Assembly (NCBI GenBank): GCA_003194525.1
Contig: NBIV01000251.1
Location: 1 to 64,000, forward strand
Length of the DNA: 64,000 nucleotides
Source: Gracilariopsis chorda
Taxonomy: Eukaryota > Rhodophyta > Florideophyceae > Gracilariales > Gracilariaceae
Reading direction: 5' to 3'
The notes below the pieces were generated by a model that saw only the letters and a program-made list of their open reading frames with translations, did not search any database and was not told the origin of the DNA. Positions 39,279-47,768 of this stretch are shown here, in pieces. Made by a program: the position numbers and the translations under genes. The first letter of the stretch is position 1, and each line of letters begins with the position of its first letter.

Positions 39279-39992
39279 ATGGCAAGCTGGGACGACGACG
39301 ACGACTGGGATGCGCATCCCCCACCCGCCCCCACCTTCCATGCGTCATCCAACGCGCTGGGCAACTGGGACGACGAGGACCAATCCGACGATGAGCAAAT
39401 CGAGCTGAAGAAGGCGCCCGCGCCCATGAAGCCGTCCAAGCTGCGCGCAAAAGCGCTCAAGGAGAAGGAGGATCAACAGCGCCAGCGCGAGGTGCAGCGC
39501 GTTCTGGCGCGTCAGAAGGAGCTCGACGAAATGGACGCCGTGCAGCGCAAAATTCGGCAGCAGCAAATCGTGGAGGAGGCCGACCTTGAAAACGCCAAGG
39601 AGCTCTTCATGGTGGCCGCGCCGTCGGACGCAATGGCGCCGCCCTCGCAACCGACGTTGGATGACTTCAAGCCGCAGAGCGACGCTGATTTCTCCAAGTT
39701 TGCGCGCATGATGGGCGACCGATGCGCGGCGCTCAACGACAACCCGAAGAGAAGCGCCCGCTTCATGCACTTTATCAAGGAGATGCTGCGAGTGGCGGTG
39801 AAGGACTTGGGACCGGATGACACCAAGCAGCTGTCCACGTTTGTGGGCGTGCTCAGTAACGAGAAGAGGGACGAGTTCAAGAGGGCCAAGGGCATCAAGA
39901 AGAAGAGCAACAAGAAGAGTCACGTGCGCGTGGACAAGGCGACCGACATGCGCGACGATGTATACGACGACTTTGCAGACGACTTTATGTAA
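39279..39992 (+). CDS. Translation initiation factor eIF3 subunit J
   Basis: 237 residues from ATG 39279 (context CGCCCATGG). The start is chosen because MASWDDDDDWD is the conserved acidic/Trp N terminus of eIF3j/Hcr1. A second WDDED block follows. The middle is a charged helix (KALKEKEDQQRQREVQ) and the C-terminal half has the helical core FMHFIKEMLR, LSTFVGVLSNEK and a Lys-rich patch. The end DDVYDDFADDFM is the conserved acidic tail. eIF3j sits in the decoding centre of the 40S subunit and helps initiation and recycling. Confidence 0.93.
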   Translation: MASWDDDDDWDAHPPPAPTFHASSNALGNWDDEDQSDDEQIELKKAPAPMKPSKLRAKALKEKEDQQRQREVQRVLARQKELDEMDAVQRKIRQQQIVEEADLENAKELFMVAAPSDAMAPPSQPTLDDFKPQSDADFSKFARMMGDRCAALNDNPKRSARFMHFIKEMLRVAVKDLGPDDTKQLSTFVGVLSNEKRDEFKRAKGIKKKSNKKSHVRVDKATDMRDDVYDDFADDFM

Positions 39993-40213
39993 AGCAACAA
40001 AGACAAGTTGGAGCACGGCGGCGTGTTTCAGTCGCACAGCTTGCGTATGCGTACCTAAATGCATAGATGCGAACAGTGAGTGAACAAGCAATATGTAGAT
40101 AGCGCTGTTGTAATACGCTACCCGAGGTAAGCTAACACAGACAAAACAAAAACGAAAGGAAAGCACATGCTCAAGATACATGTACCCTTGGTAGGTAGGT
40201 AGATAGATGACGC

Positions 40214-41719
40214 TCATCTCCTGCCAGAGCGCTGCCTCCTGGAGTTACGTCTGTCCGACTGAATGTCCGACTTGTCTGCGGCCGAAGCGCAGTTTTGTTG
40301 ATTAGCGTTAGAATGAGCGCGTCTCCTCGATCGACCGCCCCTCTTGCGAGCTCGTCTCGGCGGCTCATCGTCTTCCCCAGGGCGACTCTTCGACGGCATG
40401 TCATCATGCTTCGGCGACACAGACGTTGCATCACGCTCGCGCTCTCGCTCTCGCTCCCATTGCGACGACTCGTAGTGAGCATGACGTCGACGTTTCGAGG
40501 CGCGACGATCGTCCGACCACTCCGGCGAATGCGAGCGGGAGCGTCGTCGGGAGGAAGAATTAAGAGGCGAGCGCTCGCGGTTGCGATCTCTCCTCCGCTC
40601 ACGATGTCGGTGTCGATTTCGTTGGCGCTCCCTCTCCCTCGCGCGGTCGCGCTCGGGCGAAAAGCGTGGCGGCGACACGGAGCGATCCGGCGACCGGGCG
40701 TGTCTAGAATGGCGTTCATTATGCATTCGTTCTCTCAAGCGCTCCTTGACCTCCTCCGGAATGTTAAGCTTTGCAGTGGAGTCATCATACTCGTCGGAAG
40801 ACTCCCTGGTGGTGCGTCGCGACGTAGACTTGCGTCTGACCTCCTCGTTGTCGTTGTCGGGGCGAAAGACGAGCACGCGTTCGCCGTACTTGTTGATAAG
40901 CAGCGTCTCGCGGCCCGCGGCGCGGCGCGGGCGGGCGCGGTCGGCGTCGGGCGGCGGCTGCGGCGAGTGTCTTCTTCTGGCGCGCGCGGGCGACGGCGTG
41001 CGTCGCGGGGAGCGCCTTCTGTTGTGCGGGGCGGGGCGGGGCGGCGACGCGTCGCTGGGCGGCGGCGGCAGCGGCGACGGCGAGCGCGACGACGGCGACT
41101 TGGACGGCGCGCGCGGCGACGGCAGCTGCCTCTGCGGCGGCGCGTGGGCGCGCTGCTGCTCCGGCGCGGCGGGGCGCGGCGCTTGCTGCTGCGACGGGTT
41201 GGGGGGGAGCCACATGAAGGGCGGCATGAAGGCGGGCGGCGGGATGCCGCGCGGCATGGGCAGGGTGTGCGGGAAGATGCGCGGCGGGAAGGGCGGCATG
41301 GCGGCGTGGTGCGGGAAGCGGGGGGCGGCGGCGGGGGGGGGGGCGGCGACGGGGGAGGGGGCGGGGGGGGGGTGCAGAAAGGCGTCGACGTGGTCGGGGG
41401 GGAGGACGGCGGCGACGACGGGGAGGTCGGCGGCGGCGGGGGGGGGGGGCGGGTGCAGCGCGGCGAGCGCGGCGCGCAGCGGCTCGGCGAGGTCGGCGGC
41501 GGACAGCGCGATGGCGACGCGCCCCAGGCTCTTGCCGCTGGCCGCGTGCGTGGCGAAGCGCACGTCGGTGAGCGCGCGGTGCGCCGCCGCGTGCGCGCGC
41601 TGCACCAGCGCGTCCACCTCGGCGTCGGTGGTCCACCACCCCAAGTTGCTCAACGCCACGGCCGCCATGTTGGGCGCTGCCGGCGGCGGCGCGGCCGCCT
41701 TTGCGTCGGCGCACACCAT
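40214..41719 (-). CDS. CFIm68 (CPSF6)-like RRM and RS-domain protein
   Basis: 501 residues from ATG 41719. Residues about 18-85 are an RRM of the cleavage factor Im 68 type (VALSNLGWWTTDAEVDAL, then SLGRVAIALS). The central 180 residues are Pro/Ala-rich with Pro-Met-Phe stretches. The last 170 residues are an RS/RD/RE-rich domain (RERERQRNRHRHRERRRDR and similar). CFIm68 pairs with CFIm25 to choose polyadenylation sites, and RS domains are phosphorylated by SR and CLK kinases. Other RS-type splicing factors are possible. Long open frames on the opposite strand are a by-product of high GC. Confidence 0.8.
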   Translation of the reverse strand: MVCADAKAAAPPPAAPNMAAVALSNLGWWTTDAEVDALVQRAHAAAHRALTDVRFATHAASGKSLGRVAIALSAADLAEPLRAALAALHPPPPPAAADLPVVAAVLPPDHVDAFLHPPPAPSPVAAPPPAAAPRFPHHAAMPPFPPRIFPHTLPMPRGIPPPAFMPPFMWLPPNPSQQQAPRPAAPEQQRAHAPPQRQLPSPRAPSKSPSSRSPSPLPPPPSDASPPRPAPHNRRRSPRRTPSPARARRRHSPQPPPDADRARPRRAAGRETLLINKYGERVLVFRPDNDNEEVRRKSTSRRTTRESSDEYDDSTAKLNIPEEVKERLRERMHNERHSRHARSPDRSVSPPRFSPERDRARERERQRNRHRHRERRRDRNRERSPLNSSSRRRSRSHSPEWSDDRRASKRRRHAHYESSQWERERERERDATSVSPKHDDMPSKSRPGEDDEPPRRARKRGGRSRRRAHSNANQQNCASAADKSDIQSDRRNSRRQRSGRR

Positions 41720-42066
41720 ACATACTACTGTGATAACCAAACGCACTAGCCCACAACTGCGCTGTCAACGATGGCAGTGACCCCCCTATGACAACGCACA
41801 CGTACAGTTGTGGATTAGATTGTGTTCAACACGTTGAACGCATGGACACGATGCGGGATAGAGCGGCTGATTGTTACATTGCTACATACAAGTGTGAAGC
41901 GGAACGAGCGCGACATGAATGAAAGGTCGCAAGAGAGATGCTCGTCGCGAGGAATGCACAGTTGCATTCGAACATCCGCAATGGGGTGTGAGAAACGCGT
42001 ATCCTAAGTGCAAGAGGCACTTGAGGACGCTCCGGTATTGCGGAGCTGAGCGAGGCGTTACTTGTC
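41720..42066. other. Promoter side of the CFIm68-like gene
   Basis: 347 bp with no clear element, leading into the satellite array. Confidence 0.45.
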
Positions 42067-43270
42067 TATATAAAAGTAAGAGAGTATGGCGCACCTCCAT
42101 AGTGCCGAATCGTGTCTTCCCGCAACATCAACTATTAGTCCCGAGTACTCGTTCTCTGATCAGGTCCGCTAGACACCGTCTCCTATCTCTCGTCCCTAAC
42201 GACTCATTGCCGAGTGTGTCTCCACGCTCTCGCTATCGATTCACAACAGTGTATCCATGTTGTGTCTATGAAAGTAAGAGAGTACTGTATGGCGCAACCT
42301 CCATAGTGCCGAATCGTGTCTTCCCGCAACATCAACTATTAGTCCCGAGTACTCGTTCTCTGATCAGGTCCGCTAGACACCGTCTCCCATCTCTCGTCCC
42401 TCACGACTCATTGCCGAGTGTGTCTCCACGCTCTCGCTATCGATTCACAACAGTGTATCCATGTTGTGTCTATGAAAGTAAGAGAGTACTGTATGGCGCA
42501 ACCTCCATAGTGCCGAATCGTGTCTTCCCGCAACATCAACTATTAGTCCCGAGTACTCGTTCTCTGATCAGGTCTGCTAGACACCGTCTCCCATCTCTCG
42601 TCCCCAACGACTCATTGCCGAGTGTGTCTCCACGCTCTCGCTATCGATTCACAACAGTGTATCCATGTTGTGTCTATGAAAGTAAGAGAGTACTGTATGG
42701 CGCAACCTCCATAGTGCCGAATCGTGTCTTCCCGCAACATCAACTATTAGTCCCGAGTACTCGTTCTCTGATCAGGTCCGCTAGACACCGTCTCCCATCT
42801 CTCGTCCCCAACGACTCATTGCCGAGTGTGTCTCCACGCTCTCGCTATCGATTCACAACAGTGTATCCATGTTGTGTCTATGAAAGTAAGAGAGTACTGT
42901 ATGGCGCAACCTCCATAGTGCCGAATCGTGTCTTCCCGCAACATCAACTATTAGTCCCGAGTACTCGTTCTCTGATCAGGTCCGCTAGACACCGTCTCCC
43001 ATCTCTCGTCCCTCACGACTCATTGCCGAGTGTGTCTCCACGCTCTCGCTATCGATTCACAACAGTGTATCCATGTTGTGTCTATGAAAGTAAGAGAGTA
43101 CTGTATGGCGCAACCTCCATAGTGCCGAATCGTGTCTTCCCGCAACATCAACTATTAGTCCCGAGTACTCGTTCTCTGATCAGGTCTGCTAGACACCGTC
43201 TCCCATCTCTCGTCCCCAACGACTCATTGCCGAGTGTGTCTCCACGCTCTCGCTATCGATTCACAACAGT
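42067..43270. repeat. 204-bp satellite, about 5.9 tandem copies
   Basis: The phase marker AGTGCCGAAT occurs at 42101, 42305, 42509, 42713, 42917 and 43121, exactly 204 bp apart. Copies are over 97% alike by eye, the first being the most diverged. Diagnostic changes make copies 2 and 5 alike and copies 3 and 6 alike, a three-unit higher-order pattern. Only the first unit starts with a TATA-like box, TATATAAAAG (42067-42076); the others read TATGAAAG. Because 204 is 68 codons, a 454-codon frame (41919-43283) runs through all units; variants at two sites change residues, so I do not call it a gene. Confidence 0.95.
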
Positions 43271-43402
43271 GTGTCTATGTTGATAGACACGGTATGTGTA
43301 GGAGATACACATACCATGATACACATACTATGTCTAGCTCCGTGTCGCACGCGTGGCCGCGTGGCCACGTACGTATCTATGTACATACACATAGTATGTG
43401 TA
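43271..43402. repeat. Cluster of perfect inverted repeats
   Basis: Three adjacent hairpins directly after the satellite. GTGTCTAT-GTTG-ATAGACAC (43271-43290). GGTATGTGTA-GGAGA-TACACATACC (43291-43315). A 13-bp pair, TACACATACTATG (43320-43332) with CATAGTATGTGTA (43390-43402). All arms are perfect. Confidence 0.92.
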
Positions 43403-43499
43403 GTAATGTGTACCATGTCTACCAACGTGGCCACGTATGCGCCACATAGCTGGCCACGGGGCCACGTACGTGCCACATAGCTGGCCACGTGGCCACACG
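43355..43499. repeat. TGGCCACG-rich degenerate repeats
   Basis: Several copies of CACATAGCTGGCCACG and GTGGCCACGT palindromic cores in tandem and inverted order. They lie between the hairpin cluster and the kinase leader, which holds long C-runs (43551-43635). Confidence 0.75.
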
Positions 43500-43635
43500 C
43501 ACGCCTCCCTCACTCGACTCTGCTCTGCCGCCAGAGTGCCGCACCGGTTGACGTTCCCCCCCCCACCCCCCCCGCGCACCCCCCACCACCACCACCCCCC
43601 ACCACCACCACCCCCCCACACCCCCCACCCCCCAC

Positions 43636-45276
43636 ATGTCGCGCCCCGCATCGCAGTCCGTCGCCGCCAGCGCAGTCCGTCGCGCAAGGACCCATTCGCT
43701 GTGCGCAGACCCCGCCGCCCCAGACCGCTCCGTCCCCCCCCCAGCCCCCTCCTCCCCCGTCGCCTCCTACCCGTTGAGACCCCGCAAGCGCGCCCGTCTC
43801 GCCCCTCCCCCAGACCCCCCCCTTTACTCTCCCACCCCCGATACCCCCACCTCCGCGACCATCACCACCACCTCCACCACCACCCCCACCACCCCCACCA
43901 CCCCACCCCCACCATCCCCACCATCCCCCCGTCGTCGCCACGACCCGCACCGATGCCCCCCCCCTCCCCCCCCCCCCCTCCTGCAGCACCCCCTCCGAAA
44001 ACCACAGCCCCACTACTCCCTCCCCACAAAAGATGACCCCGACGGCCACCTCATCTACAACCTCGGCGACGGCCTGCTGCCCAGCTCCAAGTTTCCCAAC
44101 GGCCGCTACAAGATTCTCAGCGACCTGGGCGAGGGCACTTTTGGAAAGGTGGTCGAATGCTGGGATCGCAGTCGCGCCCAGCGCGTCGCAGTCAAGATCA
44201 TCCGCAGCGTCACCAAGTACAGACAGGCCGCGCGTCTCGAAATTGACGTGCTCATGCACCTCAAAATGCACGACCCGCACCAACTCTACCACTGCGTCAA
44301 GCTGTACTCGTGGTTCGACTACCAGTCGCACGTGTGTGTCGTCTTTGAAAAGCTCGGCCCTTCGCTCTATGAGCAGTTACGACGCAATCGTTTTCGCCCC
44401 TTCCCGCTGCATCAGGTCCGCGCCTTTGCCTTCCAGTTGCTGCAAAGCATCCACTTTGTCCATAATCTAACCCTCATTCACACCGATCTCAAGCCGGAGA
44501 ACATTCTGCTCGCCGATTCGCAACGACCCGATGCAATCAAGCTCATCGATTTTGGAAGCGCCACCTTTGAGTCTCAGCACCACTCCGCCGTCATTTCCAC
44601 CCGACATTACCGCGCTCCGGAGGTCATTCTGGGCCTGGGCTGGACCTACCCCTGCGATCTGTGGAGCGTCGGCTGCATTCTCATCGAGCTCTACACGGGC
44701 AGAGCGCTGTTTCAGACCCATGACAATCTGGAGCACCTTGCTATGATGATCAGCGTCTTGGGTCCCATCCCAGATTCCATGATTCGACGCGCCGACTGCT
44801 CGGGCCAAAAGTACTTTACCCGCCATAACAGCGGCAGAAAGGCGCTCAACTGGCCGGCGGGCGCCTCCTCGTCCGAGTCCATCCGCTCCGTCAACAAGGT
44901 GCAGCCACTGCACACCATTATCCGAGACCCGCATGCACACGCCTCCTTTTTCGATCTTGTGCGACGACTGTTGACGTTTGAGCCCAGTACCAGATGCACG
45001 TCTGCGGAGGCTCTTCAACACCCGTTCTTTAATGACTCGCTTCGCGCCGCTTCTTACTTTGTGTCGCCGCCGTCCTTGGCTGCGGCTCAGCTTTCGTGCG
45101 ATGCGCTCCATAATTCGTGTCCCACTCCGCGCAAGCCACGCGCTTGTAAGAGAAAGTCCTCTGCTCAACGCGTCACTACCGTTAATAATTCTAGTGCTCC
45201 TTCGTCGAGCTCTAATGCTGTGTCCAATGTGGCTGTGCCAATTTGCGAGCACAATGACGCTCGGCCAAACTCGTAG
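43636..45276 (+). CDS. LAMMER-family (CLK/AFC-type) dual-specificity kinase
   Basis: 546 residues from ATG 43636. The first 130 residues are Pro/Ser/Thr-rich and disordered, encoded by C-runs. The kinase domain (about 150-490) has GEGTFGKV, AVKII, HTDLKPENILL (catalytic loop, with HTD instead of HRD as in LAMMER kinases), DFGSA, the RHYRAPEVILG loop, and EHLAMMISVLGPIP, the family's EHLAMMERILG equivalent. LAMMER kinases phosphorylate RS domains of splicing factors in the nucleus. The opposite-strand neighbour across the satellite is an RS-domain protein. Confidence 0.95.
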   Translation: MSRPASQSVAASAVRRARTHSLCADPAAPDRSVPPPAPSSPVASYPLRPRKRARLAPPPDPPLYSPTPDTPTSATITTTSTTTPTTPTTPPPPSPPSPRRRHDPHRCPPPPPPPLLQHPLRKPQPHYSLPTKDDPDGHLIYNLGDGLLPSSKFPNGRYKILSDLGEGTFGKVVECWDRSRAQRVAVKIIRSVTKYRQAARLEIDVLMHLKMHDPHQLYHCVKLYSWFDYQSHVCVVFEKLGPSLYEQLRRNRFRPFPLHQVRAFAFQLLQSIHFVHNLTLIHTDLKPENILLADSQRPDAIKLIDFGSATFESQHHSAVISTRHYRAPEVILGLGWTYPCDLWSVGCILIELYTGRALFQTHDNLEHLAMMISVLGPIPDSMIRRADCSGQKYFTRHNSGRKALNWPAGASSSESIRSVNKVQPLHTIIRDPHAHASFFDLVRRLLTFEPSTRCTSAEALQHPFFNDSLRAASYFVSPPSLAAAQLSCDALHNSCPTPRKPRACKRKSSAQRVTTVNNSSAPSSSSNAVSNVAVPICEHNDARPNS

Positions 45277-45299
45277 ACGAGTTTCTTTTTTTTTGTTTT

Positions 45300-45350
45300 T
45301 GGGGAAGGGGGGGTGGGGGGTGGGGGGTGGGGGGGAGGGCGGTGGGGGAA
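45300..45350 (+). repeat. G-rich tract, potential G-quadruplex
   Basis: More than eight runs of three or more Gs within 50 bp, about 24 bp after the kinase stop codon. In the mRNA this would be the start of the 3' UTR. Confidence 0.8.
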
Positions 45351-45858
45351 TGTTTTCCCATCTCCCTTTTCTTGTTTTGTATACTTTCCTAGCGAGTTAT
45401 TGTCGCTGTAGCACTTTTTTTTCCTTCGCTTTTGCTTTTTTATTCACAACTAACAAGACGCATCGTTTCTTTCATTCTCGTCTGTGCTCTTCTTTTTTGT
45501 GTGTGCATGTGCGCCGAGGTTGGTCGCGGTGGAAGATGGTTTTGTGGTGGTTTGTTGTATTGGATTGGTTCAATGTGTGTGTTTTTGCTCAACATACCGT
45601 CGGTACGCTTGTGCTTCTTGCTCAACTTCATTTGCTGTTCCGTCCTTGAGCGTGCGCTGTGAACGCACGTGCAAAAATCGTAATAAACAACTTACAAACA
45701 GAATATCTCGTTGTGAAAATATCACAACTTACTTGTTTTCCTGCCCGTGCTTCGTCGTGCGGCATCTCTCATTCCGCCCATCATAGACAACGCGCTCGTT
45801 GGAAGTGCAAGGCGAAAAGCTTACCAAACTAGCTTATCGTAAGTGCTGTTATCTACGG

Positions 45859-46275
45859 CTGTTGTCACAACAGTGTTGTTGAGGGGCTAGCGCTCACACC
45901 GGCTTTGTTTGAGAAATAGGTCAATTTGAGACGAACAACGGCCTGTTTGTACAGAAACAGTGCACACAAGGGTGCGCGGTCGGTGAGCTTGCGCCCCATT
46001 CGCGCTTCTCTATTGGTAGATAGCTACAGTACTGTTACGCCTTTGCACATGTGAAGCTCGCAAACGTACGTAGTTGTTGCGCAGAGCGTTCAGAGCTGTC
46101 ACACAGCTCTGAACGCTCTTTGCATCAACTAGCTCTGTGTCGGTGTGTGGTGTACCTTTGCTCTACGGCTGCAACTTATCGATGCTACCATTACACGGAG
46201 CATAAGGTGCGCTCGTAAAGGGACTCCCAAATCACGGAGTTGAACGAGTTTACGAGCTTGTCAGTTGCAAACTGA
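45859..46275. repeat. Set of perfect hairpins in the convergent gap
   Basis: CTGTTG-TCA-CAACAG (45859-45873). A 17-bp perfect stem, AGAGCGTTCAGAGCTGT (46083-46099) with ACAGCTCTGAACGCTCT (46103-46119), and a 3-nt loop. A two-stem structure, GCTCGTAAA (46211-46219) with TTTACGAGC (46249-46257), plus inner GACTCC/GGAGTT. TCAGTT-GCA-AACTGA (46261-46275). This could be a structured non-coding RNA or transposon remnants. Confidence 0.85.
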
Positions 46276-46388
46276 GCCCCCCAAAGGCACTGTACGCTAG
46301 CGATACTCGGTATCCAGTACGTTTCGTTAACCAATCGGAAGCACAAACAAGAATATAAAGGTCAGTCGTCCGCACACAATCCCTAAGC

Positions 46389-46499
46389 ATGTCTGGTCAC
46401 TCACGACGTGTCAATTACCGGGTAGTAAGGGTTAGCGAGCGCACCAATGGCAGCAAGCCTTTATATGATGCAACATTGGTCAGACGAGCATCCGTATAG
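46389..46499 (+). CDS. Possible 36-aa small protein
   Basis: ATG 46389 to TAG 46497-46499, 27 bp after an AATATAAAGG box (46352-46361). The translation is basic (MSGHSRRVNYRVVRVSERTN start). No family is recognised; the promoter-like box is the only reason to list it. Confidence 0.15.
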   Translation: MSGHSRRVNYRVVRVSERTNGSKPLYDATLVRRASV

Positions 46500-46580
46500 C
46501 ACTGCCGCCATTTTCCGTGCATCATTTTGCGATCCTGAAACGTCCCGCCCACTTTTCGTCGGCGCAGTTGTCATAACGTG

Positions 46581-46607
46581 CGAGCGCACGAGCGCACGAG
46601 CGCACGA
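46581..46607. repeat. CGAGCGCA octamer array, 3.4 copies
   Basis: Perfect head-to-tail 8-bp units in the convergent gap. Confidence 0.85.
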
Positions 46608-47768
46608 AACATGAGACGACATGCGCATCTTATGTGTGTGTTTTTCTATGGGCGTGAGTTGCCACCCACTGGCACCTTTTAGATATAGGGGGCCCACAGA
46701 TGACCGCCGCTGATCGTGCCGTGTCATAGCGTTCCTTCCCCCACAAGCGCTAAATATAAACTACCGGGGGGGGGGGGAGAAGGGCAATAATGCCACTTTG
46801 AGCTTTGCCACCCTCGATATAGTGCTACTGTACCTTCAGCAGCGTGGCACAACTGTAGACAGGGGGGGGGGGGGGAGAAGCAGGACTAGGAGCAGTGAAA
46901 TCCAGCCCCACCTGGGCGCTTTACAGACAGCCAAGGAGCCTTCCCGTCATGATTGTCCCACCTTCTCGGCCTACTCAAGAAGCGCACTCGTTTCACAATC
47001 GCGCAACCAATCCAAATCGCTCGCTTGCTCTCCAGGGGTCATAACGCAAGAGACATAATGAAAGAGTTTTTCCATGTGCCGTGTATCATCCGCGGAAGGC
47101 CCGAGCGGCGCTTCTAAACGCCAAAGTAACGAGTGGAGAGGCCGTCAGCGCCAATTGCTCACAACTGAAATGATGTAGACGACTTTCAGTCTCCAGTGCT
47201 TAGTAGTGCGCGCTTCGCCATAGTGCCAAGCCAGCGGATATGGCACGGGGTGGCACTGTTCAGTAGACTTCACTGTATCGCTTTTGCTGCTGAGTGGTTT
47301 GGCGCAAACCTGACCCATCAGAGAACTCCACTGCGACCGTGGACAAACGTCTCGGGTATCGATAGCGCAGCACTTTACTCTGTACATGGAACGCAACGTT
47401 CCTTGTACAGTACCATGCCAAAGGACTCCATTCCGATGACCGACAGCGTACGTATCTGGGATATCCCGCACCGGGCCTAGTGTTACAATTTGTATGGAAC
47501 CTGGGAAACAGTTAACAACCTTGGAGAGAAGCACCACTTTACATGATCCAACACCGAGTACATATCATCATGATCAACGCTGTTCCGTCTCCCATACCTA
47601 AACCGCGCATCGGGCGGCTTTTCTATTACGCCGTCCTCTGTACATGTTTGTCACTTCTTCCAGAAACGCCGCATTCCGGAACTCTCAACCACAGAATGAC
47701 AAAACTGGAGCTGCTCAGACTGGACGATATCCACAAGCTTTCCTGCGTTTCTGGAAATTCCAGTATCT

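Larger units (their letters stand above)
45277..47768. other. Large convergent gap (2.5 kb) with G-runs and hairpins
   Basis: No supported protein gene between the kinase and kinesin 3' ends. It contains a G-rich tract (45300-45350), perfect hairpins (45859-46275), an 8-bp CGAGCGCA array (46581-46607) and two long G-runs (about 46766 and 46862). TATA-like boxes near 46354 and 46752 might drive short transcripts. A 36-codon frame (46389-46499) follows the first. Confidence 0.55.

Noticed and set aside
40295-41780. Long open frames (up to about 480 codons) on the plus strand opposite the CFIm68-like gene
   Set aside because: They are Arg/Gly-rich mirror images of the GC-rich RS and Pro-rich coding region, with no family features.
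41919-43283. 454-codon frame through the satellite
   Set aside because: The period of 204 bp keeps any open unit open in every copy, the frame crosses a TATA-like box, and variants change residues freely.
43510-44331. Gly-rich minus-strand frame opposite the kinase N terminus
   Set aside because: Produced by the C-runs of the kinase leader and N terminus; no family features.
47145-47537. 130-codon minus-strand frame in the convergent gap
   Set aside because: Begins without ATG and has no domain; composition like the surrounding non-coding DNA.
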